Source: Pseudocercospora fijiensis CIRAD86
Taxonomy: Eukaryota > Ascomycota > Dothideomycetes > Mycosphaerellales > Mycosphaerellaceae
Reading direction: 5' to 3'
DNA: 64,000 nucleotides
NCBI RefSeq assembly: GCF_000340215.1
Contig: NW_006921532.1
Location: forward strand, 10,059,894 to 10,123,893
Part shown: positions 23,440-34,986 of the stretch, piece after piece
Layout: each line of letters opens with the position of its first letter
How positions within the stretch are numbered: the first letter of the stretch is position 1
The notes under the pieces: generated by a model
Databases searched by the model: none
Told to the model about the DNA's origin: nothing
Seen by the model: only the letters and a program-made list of their open reading frames with translations
Made by a program: the position numbers and the translations under genes

Positions 23440-23884
23440 CCGACATTATATATATACTAGGCGCTATACTAGGAAGCGTAATAACGAGACGATAGTCGAA
23501 ATAGTCTACTATACGAACGAGATTGCGATAACGTCGAGAGGAGGTTATATACTCGCCTTCGAGCCTATCGAGTACTAGACGACGGTTAGGGCTAGATTTA
23601 TCCTCTCCTAATCCTAGTAGTAGGAATTTATTATAGGGTGCTACTACCTAGTCCTTACCTTTACGGAGTCTAAGTAGAAGGTTATTCGGAGATATAAGAA
23701 TATCGTATATTAACCCGGATATCTTTAAAAAGGCTAGCTAGGCGTATCTTTAGAAACCCGAGTATACCGAGTAGTTTAATTAATAGGTCTATAAGATATA
23801 GTTCCCTTTATACTTACGCTTAAAGTAGTATAAACTCTAAAAGTACTCGATACGATAGGGTAGTAAGGAGCGAACGGATATATT
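23440..23884 (+). pseudogene. hAT transposase N-terminal part, left of Gypsy-A2 insertion
   Basis: A plus-strand frame ends in the Lys/Arg/Tyr-rich stretch ERTDIF at the insertion point. It rejoins the right-hand part exactly when Gypsy-A2 and one copy of the ATATT duplication are removed (IFQKFFIERVLYRYTTSR with one RIP stop). The extent to the left is uncertain, and no BED zinc finger is visible. Confidence 0.55.
23880..23884. repeat. Target-site duplication ATATT (left) of Gypsy-A2
   Basis: ATATT precedes the 5' LTR and is repeated at 30942-30946 directly after the 3' LTR. Confidence 0.93.
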
Positions 23885-24081
23885 TGTTAGGGCTAAAGAG
23901 GCTATACGTAATTAGTATATAACTAGGCCGAGTAAAGCTAGGGTCTCGATGCCTTAGATAGGGCTTAGCGCTTAGTATTAGGCTAACTCTCCTACCTTCC
24001 TCCCTCTTCTCCTAGATTCTTATCGAATACTACTTGTACCTACTACTACCCTATCTACCTACTAATATAACCCCTATTATA
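23885..24081 (+). repeat. Gypsy-A2 5' LTR (197 bp)
   Basis: It begins TGTTAGGGC and ends CCCCTATTATA. It is a direct repeat of 30745-30941 and is followed by the same candidate primer binding site as Gypsy-A1. Confidence 0.95.
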
Positions 24082-24242
24082 TAGTATTCGATCTACCCTT
24101 TAAGGGTAGCAGCTAGATAGTCCTTATTTCAAGCTTTTAGCGGTATAGCTACGAAGACTATCGATTTAACTATATTACGCCCGAATAATAGGACCTATAC
24201 GTACTATTCTACTAAAAACAACCGCCGATACCTACTAATTCC

Positions 24243-25560
24243 GCTATATCCGCACTATAAGGGGCTACAATATATCGTTAGTACTATACCTTATTACAAT
24301 AGCCGGCTTATTACGAAATAACAACAATAATAACCGCGGCGCCGCTAGTAGCGCTAGTAATAATAATACTAGTAGTATAGAGCCTATTAAGGAACCTATA
24401 GTTCTAGGTAATAATCTAGAATTGCCTATTAACGATATTCTTAACAATATTGTTAATCGACGATATCGCTAGCTAGCCTTTAGGCCCTAACTAGTAGGGA
24501 GACTTTAAGAAGCTATTTAAAACAGGCTTACTGCCCTACGCTAAGAGTAGCAGCTAAAGGATAACCTCCTCGAGATTCGCCGCCTTTAGGAGTTCCTAAC
24601 AACTAATGCTAAACTAGTAGTAGGGCCTTCTTTACTGCCCGTCCCTATCTAAAAGAAGGATGCTAAACTTAAGGACTATACCGTGTTTAATAGCTCTAGT
24701 CGAAAGCAGTATAACGACTATATTCGTAACTATAAGCTTAACTAGCGTAATATACCGAGGGCCCTTCTAGACGACTATTTATTAGTTGTCTACGCTATAT
24801 AGTACATTAATAGCGACCTAAAACGCACCTAGGATAACTATTTCGACTCCCTTAATAATCAGACCGCTATTTAGTAGCAAACCTATAAAACCATTATGCT
24901 AGACACCCTTAGAAACCCTATACTAAGGCAACAACACGCCTAGGACTAGTACCTTCGAGCTAAACAAAAGACTAATTAATCGGCTCGCTTATTTAAGGCC
25001 TATTTAAAGACCCTCGAGGATAACCTTCCGGCTAAAACTAATTCTATATAGATCTCGGAAATACGCCTAAAGCTTAGGTAGGAGCTTATCCTTAAATTAG
25101 ACCGCCGCCGTATATTTAAATAGGCTAACCTAATACGTATTTAATTTATAGTCGAAGTAGAAACAGCTAAACGAGCTGTCTAGCTCTAGTAACGACTAGA
25201 ATCGAGGATCCGACTAGCTAGTACTAACCGTAGTAACCGTAGCCGCGGAGGAAACTAAGGTTCCTACTAGAACAATGATGCTAACAATAGGAACAGTAAT
25301 AACGACCGTAGAAGAGGCCGTAGCCGGCGGCTATATAGAGGAGGCTGCGATAGGGGCCGTAGAAGGGGCTCGTATCCCTATAGTACTAACCGCTCGGCTA
25401 ATAATAGTAGCAATAATAGCTACGGCAATCTCCTAACCGGATTAAAGTGCTTTAACTATAATAGTACTAGCTATCTACTAGGCTAATACGACAAACCTAA
25501 GGACTAGGCCCGAATTAATCGTACTTCCGCTAAGTATAGGAGATACCTCTCGGCCGCTAA
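24243..25560 (+). pseudogene. Gypsy-A2 gag remnant
   Basis: The architecture matches Gypsy-A1 gag: an Asn/Ser-rich N-terminus, a capsid region with LLDDYLLVVYAIQYIN at about 24762-24810, a basic RRGRSR/RGRR tract (about 25300-25375), and a knuckle at about 25447 (KCFNYNSTSYLLG) with Tyr at Cys/His positions. Expansions differ slightly from A1: the PAKVP repeats of A1 are missing here. Stops are RIP-type. Confidence 0.85.
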
Positions 25561-25714
25561 TACTACCCCTATAGGCCCTTCTAACTAGTCGAAAAAAGAG
25601 TAAGCGCCGCACTAACTATTAGCCTTGTACGGCGTAAGACTATCGACATTATACTAGCTATTATACGTACCCGTCTTATATAGGACACGCATAGAACTAA
25701 CTATAAGACTAAGG

Positions 25715-27610
25715 TTATGCTAGATCTAGGCAATTTAGTTAGCGCCCTTATTAACTACCGCCTAGCTAAGTAATTAGACCTTCGATAACTAAAGAGAACT
25801 AATATACTAACCCTTGCTTAGTTTAATAACGCTCGGCACTTAACCTATAAGGCTTACTATATTCCTATAGTTCTAAGAGACGACCTCGGCAATAAGCGCC
25901 TATTAGACTTTACTACCTACGTAGTAGATATAGACAACCTTCTATCCGATATTGTTATCGGCAACCCTATTCTTAAGCACTACGCTATAACTATAGATTT
26001 AGGCCTCTAATAGTAGCGATTTAGAATCGCTAGGAAAGAAGACATTAAGTATATTAATATTAGCGAGTGCCCTAACGATATTCGGGTCCTGTTTATTAGC
26101 AACCTAATACTAGCCTCCGCCTTAGCTAATCCGACTACTAACCTACTTAGCGGTAATAACGATAAACCTATACCCCCTAATAGTATAGACCCTAATTAGC
26201 TTGCTCGTATACTATAGCCTATTCGAGAAACCTATATTAATATATTTAAATACTACCTAGTATTAACATTGCCTATATTTAAAGAGACGGATTATAAGAT
26301 TAATATTATAGAGGGCAAAGAGGTCCCCTTTAGGCCCCTCTATAACCTTAGTAAACGAGAGCTTGCTATATTGCGTAAATATCTAGATAAGAATCTAGCT
26401 AATAGTCGAATCCGGTATAGTAACAGCCCTACTAGTGCACTAATCCTTTTCGTCCTAAAGAAGAATAGTAGCCTACGCCTATATATTAATTACCGTAGGC
26501 TTAACGCTGTTACTCTTAAGGACCGCTGCCTACTTCCGCTTATTAATAAGACCCTCGATCGCCTTTCTAGCGCCTATTTCTATACTATATTAGACATTAA
26601 GGATACGTACTATCGTATCTGTATTCGCAAAGGCGACGAATAGAAAACAGCCTTCCGTACTCGCTATAGCTATTTCGAGTATTTAGTTATGCTATTCGGC
26701 CTAGCTAATGCCCCTATAACATTCTAGTCCTATATTAATCGGGCCCTTTTAGGCCTATTAGACTACCTCTATATAGTTTACCTAGATAACATCCTAGTTT
26801 ATATATACTTACCTAATATTGCGGAGTACTAGGCTATAGTCCGTAAGGTACTTAACCGCCTGCGAGCCTATAGCCTATATTATAAGCCTTCTAAATGCAC
26901 CTTTGCTATAAAAGAGGTGTCCTTCCTCGGATTCCTCGTATTAACTAATAGTGTTAAGGCCGACCCTAATCGGGTTAAAACTATTACTAAATAGCTAACC
27001 CCTAGCAGCGTTAAAGAACTCTAATCGTTCCTAGGTTTTGCTAACTTTTACCGCCGCTTTATTAAGGGCTATTCGAGGCATGTAATGCTACTAACTGAAC
27101 TTACTAAGACTAAGGCAAACCCTTCTAGGGAGTTTAAATAGACTAATAAAACACAAGCCGCTTTTAACGGTCTAAAGCAACGCTTTACTAAAGTCCCTCT
27201 ATTATACTATTTTGTACTAAGCAAACAGATCCGAATAAAGACTAACGCTTTATAGTTCGCTATATTAGCTATTATGTTATAATAGGCTAATAATACCTAT
27301 TAGCACCCGATTGCCTTCTTTTTACAAAAGATAATCGATATAGAGCGTCGTTACGAGACCTATAAGTAAGAGCTCTTAGCAATCGTAGAAGCCTTTAAGT
27401 ATTAGCGCTACTATCTCGATAGTGCTTAGTACCCTATTTAGGTCTATATAGACTATAATAACCTACGTAGTATTACTAAGGTTATAAGGGTTATAGGTCG
27501 ATAGGCTAGATAGGCCGTCTACCTCGCTAGGTTCGATTTTAATATATTATACCGGCTAGGCGTAAGCAACCCTACCGATAGCCTATCGAGGCGACCTAAT
27601 TACGATAGCG
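25715..27610 (+). pseudogene. Gypsy-A2 protease, reverse transcriptase and RNase H
   Basis: The protease has DLGN at about 25723. RT is the best preserved in the window: 26269-26643 is open for 124 codons and reads FKETDYKINIIEGKEVPFRP, KRELAILRKYLDKNLANSR, LYINYRRLNAVTLKDRCLLP and FYTILDIKDTYYRICIRKGD. The Y-x-D-D equivalent is YLDNILVY at about 26776, with Asn at the second Asp (GAC to AAC, not a CpA change). RNase H extends to about 27600 and ends in LARFDFNILYRLGVSNPT. Its first stop after the open part is GAATAG, a mutated Trp or Gln codon. Confidence 0.92.
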
Positions 27611-28134
27611 AGACTTAGTATATTAATTCATTGTTTCTAACCCTATAGTATAAGATTGCTATAGCCTATATTATTAATAAGCAAGCGTAGGATAAGCGGA
27701 CTTCCGGACCCCGCGGCGGCAACAAATGCTATAGCGGAGTTGTCGTTCTTCTAGTATACGTTAGAAAGGACGTAGATCGCTTAAGCTATAATAACTCGAT
27801 TAAAGACATTGCTATCTATAGTAATAGCCTATATAGCGATAGTACTATAGAAGAGGTTGCAGTAGTTCCGGCTACTAGTACTATTAGATATATATAATAC
27901 GTACCTCGTTTAATAGCGAGGGTGCTATTAAATAACCTTACAAATAGGGATAGTTAATCGTTTATAGATAAGCTATTACGTACTTAGTAGAGGGACGCCT
28001 TTGCTATTAAACGTATTAATAAGCTCGTAAGTGGGCGAAAGACTCGATCTAGTAAGAGTAATAATTAGTCGATCGACGACAAAGGTTACTTAAAGTTTAA
28101 GAGTAGATACTATATCCCCGCTAAAAAATCGATT

Positions 28135-28900
28135 AGATAAGAGCTTTTAAATTGACACTATAATAGTAAGCTTGCTAGTTACTATAGCATAGAGAGGTCG
28201 TACGAGCTGCTATCGCGTATATACTACTAGCTAAATAGTAAACAGTATATAAAAGAATATATATAGGCCTACGTAGTATGCTAGCGTATTAAGGCACTAA
28301 AACACTTGCTATTTAGCGAGTTGTCTTTACTTCCTATTCCTAGGAAGCTATTCGTAGAGCTTATAATAGATTTTATTATAGGCCTTCCTCCTGCTAAGCG
28401 TAGGGGTAGCAAGGATATATATAATACTATCTTTATTATAGTAGATCGATTTACTAAAGGCGCTCGATATATCCCGGCGCGGAAGGATTAGACTGCTATT
28501 AATATAGCAGAAGCGCTATAGAATAATATCCTCTATACCTATTAGAGAACCCCTAAGGGGATAGTATCCGATCGTAGATCGACACTAATATCGTACTATT
28601 AGAGCGAAATATGCCTATAGCTAAGACTAAAGCATCGGCTATTAATAGCCTTCTACCTATAGACTAACGGTTAAATAGAGAGGCAGAATGCTACCTTATA
28701 GTAGTACCTACGCCGCTACATTAATAAGAACCCTAAAGACTAGGTTAACCTCCTATAGCCTATAGAATTCGTATATAACAATAGTATATACTTATTAACT
28801 AAGGCTTTACACTATATAGCTATAATGGGCTAAAACGCTGCCTTACCACAAGACCTATTTACCTCGCTCGAGGCCGAGCGTAAGGAAAGGGAAGCGCGTT
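28135..28900 (+). pseudogene. Gypsy-A2 integrase core
   Basis: The frame is open at 28306-28491 and includes LIIDFIIGLPPAKRRGSKDI and FIIVDRFTKGARYIPARKD, the first catalytic Asp block. The second catalytic block follows as IVSDRRSTLIS at about 28562, and a third region near ERQNATL at 28680 carries the glutamate area. The protein would insert element DNA into the host genome. It is interrupted by TAG/TAA elsewhere. Confidence 0.88.
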
Positions 28901-29309
28901 AAGTACTAGAGATACTAGCGGCAATAGAACGTATCTAGAAGATACGGGAAATCTATACTAAGATAGCTAAGAAGCTAATAAAGGCTTAAGAGTACTAAAA
29001 GACCTACTACGATAAGCGCTATACGCTAGTAACCTTTCAAGGCGATATAGTTATACTTAGTACGAAGAACCTCCGCATCCGTAAATACCTATTACCTAAT
29101 AGCAAAACAAGGCCTAAGCTCGCGCTAAGATATATTAGCCTATTCCGTATTCGAGAGGCTAAGGGTATATAGGCCTACTAGTTATAGCTTCCTCCTTATT
29201 ATACTATCTATAATACCTTCTATATGTCCCTTCTTAAGCTATACTACTAGCGCGAAGGCGATAAAGCGCCTACTAAGTTAGAGGAAGTCCTAGCTAATAG
29301 TAAAGAGCT

Positions 29310-29450
29310 ATAGTCGGTCGAACGAATACTAAAGCATTAGACTAGACAAGGCAAGAAGGAGTACCTACTAAGATAGTAAGGCTATTCGCCTAAATAGGAC
29401 TTCTAGGAAGCTAAAGGCTCCTTCGAGGATATAACTAAGTTGTTAGATAA
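29310..29450 (+). pseudogene. Gypsy-A2 C-terminal chromodomain
   Basis: The frame reads SVERILKH, GKKEYLLR, QGYSPK and EAKGSFEDITKLLDKY. This is the chromodomain fold, with the two conserved Trp codons now TAG. In chromoviruses this module binds methylated histone H3 and steers integration to heterochromatin, which agrees with the heavy nesting here. Confidence 0.82.
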
Positions 29451-29479
29451 GTATTAGACTAGTATAAAGAACAAGAAGA

Positions 29480-30730
29480 AGGCTAAGGGCCTATAATGTC
29501 GCTAGAAGTCGCTAAAGAGACCTAGGATTAATGCTACCCCCGGGGTGCTATTAGCTAGCTAATTAGAGGCAAGCAATTGTTAGTAAAGGATAACGAAGCT
29601 ATACTACGATAGCGAACGCGCACCGAGTACTAATAAGCGCGCTATAACGCGTTAATTAATCGCCTACTCTTTTAAGAGCTCTACCTCTTTACTAATGCGC
29701 CCTATAAGGCCCTCCTCTTAGTATTTAGGTCCCCCTCTTATTCCTTTATCCTATCGAGGCCTAGGCGGTCGGCGAGGACGGCGCGCGCGCGAATAGTAAT
29801 AATAATAATAACGACGGCGTCGCGCTTACGCTAGAGGACGGCGCGGCTATATTAGTAATAGTAGTACTAAGTGTGTTACTAGTTAAAGGAGGAAATAAAG
29901 AACAAGGTAAAGTTAGAGCTAAGACGGCTAGCGCCGCTATTATTAACGTTACCTACCTACTACTATTATTAACCTTACTTGCTATCGTTACTATACCTAT
30001 AAGAACAACCTTACCTATACCGCGGTCTAAGGCCAGAATGTACTATACTAACTAAGCTAAAAAAGATTGAGCTATTCGAGGGGCTCGAGGCTTAAAAGAT
30101 TAAGCAATTAATAGACTAACTAAGGGCAAAAATATAGAGCTAAGCTAGCCGGGGTCGATCTTACGGATAATAGATTACTCCTCGATCTTTCCGACCCTTT
30201 AAGCGAGGCGAACCTTAACTATTGCACTTATAATAGCCTTTACCTATAGAAACTAGACAAACTGTGTTTTTAAAAAGATAAGATTAATTAACAATTAAAG
30301 GCTACTAAACCTAACTAATTAGGGCTAGCGAAACTACGAACAATAATAGCCCTCGTAATAATAAGAACAATCCCTCGGAAGCGGACATTTCTAGGTCTTT
30401 TAGAGTAGACGTAAAGAACTCGGATAATATTACTTAGAACGGAGGCAATGCTACAATACCTCGTACGTCTACCTATTATAGTAGGGAAGACGCGCTCGTA
30501 TTGTAATTAGTCGATAGTCCTTAATTTCGTAGTTATATATTACTTTATTATATATAAGGATAGCGCAGTTAGAGTTAGACATTAGATTAGAAGGTAAGGT
30601 TTAATATAGTTATATAATTAGGTAGTTAAGTGTTTAATTTAGCGCGGCTAAGCAGCTTGTTAGATTTGCTAAGTTAGTAGTAATAGAGGTCGAGATTGGA
30701 ATGTAGAAAGGCTACGAGGGCGCGGCCTTT
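29480..30730 (+). other. Gypsy-A2 3' noncoding region
   Basis: About 1.25 kb lies between pol and the polypurine tract. A short open frame at 29873-30055 has no recognisable domain and is probably chance. The region from about 29915 is shared with Gypsy-A1. A GCGCGCGCGC run occurs near 29785. Confidence 0.6.
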
Positions 30731-30744
30731 AGAAGGGAAGCGTA

Positions 30745-30941
30745 TATTAGGGCTAAAGAGGCTATATATAATTAGTATATAACTAGGCCGAGTGAAGCTA
30801 GGGTCTCGATGCCTTAGGTAGGGCTTAGCGCTTAGTATTAGGCTAACTCTTCTACCTTCCTCCCTCTCCTTCTAGATCCTTATCGAATACTACTTATACC
30901 TACTACTACCCTATCTACCTGCTAATATAACCCCTATTACA
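30745..30941 (+). repeat. Gypsy-A2 3' LTR (197 bp)
   Basis: It begins TATTAGGGC after the AGAAGGGAAGCG polypurine tract and ends CCCCTATTACA. The target duplication ATATT follows. Confidence 0.95.
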
Positions 30942-33560
30942 ATATTCTAGAAGTTCTTTATAGAGAGAGTATTATACCGTTATACGACTTCTCGACTTAA
31001 AGGTTAACTAGTAATTGTCTATAACTTCTACGGTTTAATCTTAAAATACCCGAAACTAGGGGATAGGAACTTATCGCCTACTAACTATCTCTATTCTAAA
31101 CGGTATCGGGAATCTTAAGGAGAGAGGAGGGTTAATATAGATATAGCGTTCTAGAAAGAGGTACGTCTTCTAAAATACTAGCTATAGCTACCGGCTATTA
31201 TAGGCTATAGCTACCGGCTATAGCTGCCGGCTATAGCTGCCGGCTACTTTAATTAAGCGTAGAGATCTAGCTAATTATTATAGGCTACGCTTAAGGAAGC
31301 TCTAGGATTAAAGGCTACCGATTTCTCCCCCGAAGACTTTAAGTAACTAGTAAACGAAATACTAGCTATAAACAGTCTTTCGGAAGACTTCTACGAAAGG
31401 GAGTCTATATAGAAGATATACCTATATCTTATAAACTGCCCTTCCCTATTTCTCGGCGCGACAACCTAGCGTATTATATTCGAAAAGAATAAAGAGGCTA
31501 CGTTAGACGATATTCGGGAGATCCTCCGTAATACTCGCCGAGTAGCTATTACTATCGATAGCTAGTTAAGCCGGACTATAAGAGCCTCCTTCCTCTCGAT
31601 TATACTATACTTTATTAATTTAGATTAGAAACTCTAGGAACTTATAATCGAATTCCCTAAAATTCTAGGTTCCTATACTAGTAAGGATATAGCGAAGCTT
31701 ATCTATACGGCAATAGATAGGGTTAGCGTAATAACGAAACTAATCTCGATTACTACGGATAACGCTAGTAATAATCGAATATTATATAAGACGTTATATA
31801 TACAATTTACTCGTATATATCTTTAAAATTACTAATTGTATCGATAGGGTCGAGTACGTAGAGGAGATTATAAGGTCTATAATCTAGCTTAATCTTCCGA
31901 ATATTAAGATCGCTACGATTCCGGATACGTACAATAATACCTACGATAATAACGATAAAGAGGAGCCTAGTAATAGCCCTAGCCCTATTAAATCGGAGCC
32001 GACGTCGTTACTAGTTATATCCCTATAGAAGTTTCCCTACCTCGCTTATATAGTTTAAATCGCGATCCGAGCCCTCTTTAAAACGCTTAAAATTGCACTA
32101 TTAAACGATAACTAATAGAAGATCCTAGATAAGGATAAAGCAAAGTCGAAAGTCGAGAAACTCGTTATAGTAATAAGACGGGATAAGGTAGAGAGCCTCG
32201 CTCTCGTTTTATATAAGGTATAACTTTTATCTGTAGCCGGTACCTATAGCTAGTAACCTAGTATAGTTCTAACTCTTTTTCTCTAGCTTCGTTGTCTAGT
32301 AATATATACGAACTCGAGCTTATAGAAATATAACCGATTCGAGGCTATTTAAAAGAACCTAATCGAGCGCCCTAAAACCGATACCTAGAATATCGTATAG
32401 AATAAGCGATAGCAAAAGCGGCCTCCTTAGCGCCTACTCCGTTTTACCTAAGACGTTAAGACCTAGTTCGATTCGACTTTCTATATAGTTACGAGAGGAT
32501 ATACTTTACGTACCGCTCTCGAGATCTATTAGAGTTCCGAAGGTATTAAGTAGCTCGGGCTTACTACCGCCGAATAGCGCTAAGTAGAGTATCTCGTTAA
32601 TATTAGCAAGTATTACGCGAAGGTTACTACTACGATTAGAAGAACCCGAGGACCGACGATCTACCTTATCTTTATATACTATAACTAGCTCTTTAACGAG
32701 CTCGACGAAACCGTAGCTAAGCTAGCTAAGAAGAGCGTTCCCTAGAAAGTAGCTATAACGAAAGCTATAGATACCTCCTATACTAAGTTATATAAATATT
32801 ATAGTGCTACCTTTTAGTCGTTCGAGGATATCTATAGCGTTACGTACTTACTTAACCCGGTAGAAAAGGATATATACTAGTAGAAGCTAGAATAGAAGAG
32901 GGACGAGGAATAGTCTAAGTATTACTAGACTATTCTAGAAAGGATATTCTACGAGCGTCGAAAAGAAACTAGTCTAAATGTAGCTTCTATAAAGAAAAAG
33001 AAGGTTTAGAAGGCTCCGATATTATACCTATTTCGTAGGTAGGAAGTAGAGGCAGAAGAGGAAGCAACTACTAAAGTAAATAAAGAAGAGTTCGATCTCT
33101 ATTAGCGCGCGAGTAAAGACTAAACCTATAGGCTCGGAAAGAGGGCTAATAATCTCTAGATCTTACCGGTCTTCTAGACGAATTCGGAGACGATATTCTC
33201 GCTATATAGTAGCGGTTAGAGCCTAAGTTTCTAACGATAGCGTCGGTCGCTCGGGACGTCCTCGCTATACTAAGCGTAGGTATAGGCTATAAGAGGTCTT
33301 CTAGTATCGCTCGTTACTAGGGCCGCTTTAATCGAATATACTCGCCTACTACCTTCGAATCTATTATAGTATTCTAATACTATCTCCTCTACTAGAGTCG
33401 CTAAGGTAGGATACTAAAGATTATACTAAAGGACTTAATCGAGGAATTAGAAAACCTTAAGATCGAAGAAACCTAGGAGCGCGAAGAGAATACGAAATTT
33501 AGTCTAAGCGAAACCCTAATTAGCGATAACGAAGAGGAGGAAGGCGGAAATAGAAGGCGA
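30942..33560 (+). pseudogene. hAT-family DNA transposase, right part, RIP-mutated
   Basis: A plus-strand frame carries the hAT core. RVAITIDS at about 31537-31560 holds the first catalytic Asp region; FLSIILYFINLDQKLQELII follows, and ISITTDNASNN at about 31746-31775 is the diagnostic hAT block. At about 32650 comes GPTIYLIFIYY, then YLLNPVEKDIY near 32850. At 33225-33390 comes the C-terminal hATC dimerisation domain (FLTIASVARDVLAILSVGIGY, then SPTTFESI). Stops occur where Gln/Trp are expected. The transposase would cut and paste its own element using terminal inverted repeats, which I did not locate. A cluster of GCCGGC motifs at 31183-31245 interrupts the frame and may be an intron. Confidence 0.85.
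31183..31245 (-). repeat. TAGCCGGCAGC-type motif cluster within hAT
   Basis: Four copies of a GCTATAGCTGCCGGC-like unit lie in tandem, the inverted orientation of the motif at 22168-22215. A GTACGT upstream and TTAATTAAG downstream could be splice sites, but the branch site is weak. Confidence 0.6.
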
Positions 33561-34076
33561 TACTAGGTCGAGAAGCGGAAACGTATATAGGCTTAGAGTA
33601 GCTTTAAGGAGACGAAGCGTTTACTTAGAAGGTAATATAGCCGTTATATATAGCTAGTATATATCTTTAATATATTTCGAATTCTTAGGACCTAAATAGA
33701 CTAGTTACTATAGCAACCTACCCCGCTTATCTACGGACTATTTCTAATTCTCTATTTGCTTTTCCTCTCCTTCTTCCCTTTCCCTATATTCTTAAAGATA
33801 AATATACCTTAAGGATTCGGCTCTTCGGGCCTTCCTAAGCCGGCCGCCTCTCCTTCCTTAAGCTACTATCCTTTATACGAATCTAACGATAACCTACTAG
33901 GACGGTTTAATAGAAGACTATTTAATCTAGAAGGCAAGAAGTATAAATGTCTCCTTACGATTATAGGCTTATTAATTTTCTAGGTCCTACCGATATACCC
34001 TCGTCGCCTAAACGCGTATAGGAATATCTTTAGAGCCTAAAGGGCAAGGGTAAAGTAAGCTAAGTATAGGGAGACC
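33561..34076. other. Mutated spacer between hAT and the first H3-like pseudogene
   Basis: No gene is recognised. The region has long pyrimidine-rich stretches (about 33740-33790) that could be the promoter or leader of the H3-like sequence that follows. Confidence 0.45.
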
Positions 34077-34605
34077 GTAGCGAGAACGAAATATCGGAAG
34101 AGTAAGACTGTCTATAGTATATACGAAGGAAGGGGGTTCCTCGGAAAATAGTACTAAAAAACAAGAAGGCTTTAGGTAGATAGAAGAAGGCTAAAAAGAG
34201 TAGGCAAACGAAGGCTATCGCGAAGAAAAGTTATCTTTCTATTAAAAAAAAGGGTATAAGGTAGTACTCGACGATAAAGAAGCGGCGCTTTAAACTAAAT
34301 ACTATTGCCCTTCGCTAGATCCGGCTTTTCTAAAACAAAAGAGGGACCGAGCTTTTAATCCCTAAGACTCTCTTCTAGCGACTCGTCCGAGAAATTATAT
34401 TAGATTTTCGGTCTAGTATACAATTTACGGCTAAGGCGATTAGTACTTTTTAGAAAGCTACGGAGGCATTTCTCGTAACCGAGCTTAAGCTTTTAAACCT
34501 CCTTACTATCTATACGAAGCGGGTTCCTCTTTAAAATAAAGATATATAGCTTCTAGCTAAAATTCGGCGTCGGTTTATAGCGGATTAGTTAGAAATTGTA
34601 TTTAG
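34077..34605 (+). pseudogene. Histone H3-like pseudogene 1, RIP-mutated
   Basis: From about 34124 one plus-strand frame gives a Lys/Arg-rich tail (KGVPRKIVLKNKKALG, then KKAKKSRQTKAIAKKS) and then a full histone-fold region. NTIALRQIRLFQ corresponds to GTVALREIRRYQ of H3, TELLIPKTLFQRLVREI to STELLIRKLPFQRLVREI, and ATEAFLV to ASEAYLV. LLTIYTKRVPLQNKDIQLLA corresponds to [20 protein letters not shown]. Four of the interrupting stops fall on Gln positions of H3. ARTK, the H3 N-terminus, is readable at 34080 in another frame, so an indel or lost intron may lie between. The spacing between helices 1 and 2 is that of canonical H3, not the longer loop of CenH3. It is nonfunctional. It is probably an H3 variant that was multicopy, since RIP acts on duplicated DNA. 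Confidence 0.88.
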
Positions 34606-34986
34606 TCGTTAGATTAACCTAGGAGGAGGCCTATTTTCGTATCCTTTTGCCGGCTATAGGTACCGGCTATATTTCTAATTTTATCTCCGCGCTATCCCTA
34701 AATCTAAGGTACGAAGTAGAAACCTAGCGCTCTATATTTACCCGGCTATTATAGAGACGAGCTATATTTAGATTAGTTTCTTCGTATATCGCGACCTAGC
34801 GGGTAGTAAGCGAAAGGGCGAGAGAACGTTTATAATACGTCTCTATTTAGACCTAAAATATAAAGGTCCTAAGGAGCCCTAGTATCCTAACTATAAGGAG
34901 ATTCTTTAGTATTAGTACTTTAATCCTCTATACTACGAGGCAGATAGTAAGCCTACGAGAGAGAAACTTTAACGAGAGATTCTCTA
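34606..34986. other. Mutated DNA after H3-like pseudogene 1
   Basis: It includes a GCCGGC motif pair in the reverse orientation at about 34648-34675 (TTTGCCGGCTATAGGTACCG). No gene is recognised. Confidence 0.45.

Larger units (their letters stand above)
23885..30941 (+). mobile_element. Gypsy-A2: full-length Ty3/gypsy chromovirus
   Basis: The element is 7057 bp with two 197-bp LTRs, an ATATT target duplication, gag, protease, RT, RNase H, integrase and a chromodomain. It is the longer relative of Gypsy-A1, which lacks about 1.18 kb. Some short frames remain open (RT part at 26269-26643, integrase part at 28306-28491), so RIP is less saturated here than in Gypsy-B. It sits inside a hAT transposase pseudogene. 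It shares pol structure with Gypsy-B but differs in LTR length and sequence. Confidence 0.96.

Noticed and set aside
29873..30055. 60-codon frame in the Gypsy-A2 3' region
   Set aside because: It has no domain, and its start is absent from Gypsy-A1; it may be chance.
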